64,000 bases of DNA from Methylobacterium sp. Leaf125 (GTDB taxonomy: Bacteria > Pseudomonadota > Alphaproteobacteria > Rhizobiales > Beijerinckiaceae): positions 62,001-126,000 of the forward strand of contig NZ_LMNU01000002.1 of NCBI RefSeq assembly GCF_001423085.1, read 5' to 3'. The position numbers and the translations under genes are program-made. The notes beneath the pieces were generated by a model. It was given only the letters and a program-made list of their open reading frames with translations. It did no database searches and was not told the DNA's origin. How positions within the stretch are numbered: the first letter of the stretch is position 1; the number at the start of each line of letters is the position of its first letter. Shown piece by piece: positions 63,165-64,000 of this stretch.

Positions 63165-63253
63165 GCCCTTTGGATCTCTCGGGACTTTGGATTTCTCGGG
63201 ACTTTGGATTTCTCGGCACCCCGGATCTCTCGGCATACCGGATCTCTCGGGAG
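63152..63253. repeat. 17 bp tandem repeat starting inside the MBL gene
   Basis: Six units (63152, 63169, 63186, 63203, 63220, 63237) of TTTGGATYTCTCGGGAC type. The first unit contains the last codons and TAG of the MBL gene; later units have TCG where the TAG stands. Confidence 0.93.
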
Positions 63254-63292
63254 GAGGGCGCTCCGCCGCCTCCCCCGATCCCCGCGCCGGCC

Positions 63293-64000
63293 TCAGTTCT
63301 GGCTGCCGGCGTCCGGCGGCAGGCCCGCATTGGCCAGGAGCTGAGCCGTGGCGGCGCGGGCCAGGCGGTCGTAGCCGGCATCGGTCATGTGCAGGCCGTC
63401 GGGACCGATCATCTGGGTTGGGGTCAGCAGCCCCTGGGCGGCCCAGGCGCGCATCAATGCATTGCGGCGGATCACCGGCACGTTGAGCTCGGTGGCGATG
63501 GCGTGCAGGGCGGCGCCGTAGGCCTCGGCCCCGTCGGTGGTCGAGAGCTTCTTGCACCATTGCTGGTCCATCAGGACCACGTCGGCGCCGGTGGCCCGCA
63601 TGGCGAGGATCCCGGCGCGGGTGAGTTCGGTGAAGCGCTCCACGCTGACGCCGCTCATGGGGTCGTTGCTGCCGGTCTGCCAGATCACGAGGTCCGGCTT
63701 GTCGGCGAGCACGTCGCGCTCCAGCCGCCGGGCCATGGCCTCGGAATCGTCGCCGCCCTTGCCGCGGTTCAGCACCGTGACGGCGGAATGCGCGGCGCCC
63801 ATCGCGTCGAGACGCGCCGTGAGGTCGCGCTGGAGCTGGGCCGGGTAGGTGGTGGCCGCCGAGGAGGCGCCGGAGCCCTCGGTCGAGGACGAGCCGAAGG
63901 CCACGATGCGGACGGCCTGGCCCTGGGCGATCAGGCCGGCCAGACGGGGCAGGCGGGCGAGGGCCCGGCGCGGCATCGCCGTCCGGACGAGCGGTCGGGC
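63293..64000 (-). CDS. SGNH/GDSL-family hydrolase (N-terminus outside window)
   Basis: About 235 residues visible, with the frame open to the window edge, so the 5' end is missing. Signature blocks are VRIVAFGSSSTEGSGAS (Ser nucleophile), GKGGDDSEAMARRLERDV, LVIWQTGSNDPMSGV (oxyanion Asn) and DGLHMTDAGYDRLARAA (Asp and His). Enzymes of this fold remove acyl groups from polysaccharides, lipids or peptides. A leader peptide may lie outside the window. It is convergent with the MBL gene. Confidence 0.85.
   Translation of the reverse strand, partial: ARPLVRTAMPRRALARLPRLAGLIAQGQAVRIVAFGSSSTEGSGASSAATTYPAQLQRDLTARLDAMGAAHSAVTVLNRGKGGDDSEAMARRLERDVLADKPDLVIWQTGSNDPMSGVSVERFTELTRAGILAMRATGADVVLMDQQWCKKLSTTDGAEAYGAALHAIATELNVPVIRRNALMRAWAAQGLLTPTQMIGPDGLHMTDAGYDRLARAATAQLLANAGLPPDAGSQN

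Overview
This 64 kb window is very GC-rich chromosomal DNA, roughly 70 percent G+C by eye, and it is almost fully coding. The gene content points to a Rhizobiales (Hyphomicrobiales) alphaproteobacterium, most likely Methylobacterium. Supporting features are an AapJQMP amino acid transporter beside cystathionine beta-lyase, TrmFO, an aerobic-pathway CobF, a yajC-secD-secF operon followed by Mth938-like and squalene-synthase-like genes, the rlpA-dac-tmk-holB-metG-tatD-MBL run, a perfect EcfG-type promoter and a perfect CtrA box. The genus is inferred from gene content and composition, not from a marker sequence.

Layout. 1-2060 holds surface polysaccharide genes on the minus strand: a partial acyltransferase and an O-antigen ligase/polymerase. 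2191-4122 is a divergent pair of an isonitrile-hydratase-like enzyme and a GlxA-type regulator built on the same fold. 4247-7833 is an operon for lipid-linked sugar transfer (ArnT-like GT83, GT2, LABN protein) plus a flavin-binding oxidase. 8461-14064 is metC divergent from aapJQMP. 14310-18426 carries small genes, RarD, a DUF1993 protein and a P1 peptidase. 18904-23499 has a HerA-like ATPase, an orphan ABC binding protein, DUF3597 and DUF815 genes. 23759-28125 is the Sec accessory operon. 28214-33146 has Mn catalase, lactate permease, an acetyltransferase and a citrate-type MFS carrier. 33282-38821 has trmFO, a catalytically dead HtrA-like protein, a GlcD/D-2-hydroxyglutarate dehydrogenase-like oxidase and serA. 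38940-40339 is a sigma/anti-sigma pair. 40374-44207 is a three-subunit molybdenum hydroxylase. 44283-50252 is a heavy-metal RND efflux island. 50439-53382 has cobF, a secreted ClpP-fold protein and a PAS protein. 53729-54677 is an orphan ParA with a ribbon-helix-helix partner. 55045-63164 is a cell-envelope and replication housekeeping run, and a partial SGNH hydrolase leaves the window at the right edge.

No phage, insertion sequence, CRISPR array, rRNA or tRNA was found. Most of the window is ordinary core genome. The most unusual feature is structural: about twenty short degenerate tandem arrays, with units of 10-32 bp and a different unit sequence at every site. They sit in intergenic gaps, in low-complexity protein segments and across start or stop codons. 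In one case, before aapM, the repeat creates three consecutive five-codon reading frames that hand over to the real start through overlapping stop/start codons. Other points worth a second look are the dead HtrA-like protein (all three catalytic residues replaced), the ParA/RHH pair behind a CtrA site, the isonitrile hydratase/GlxA pair, the ArnT-GT2-LABN module and the RND adaptor with an extra N-terminal domain.
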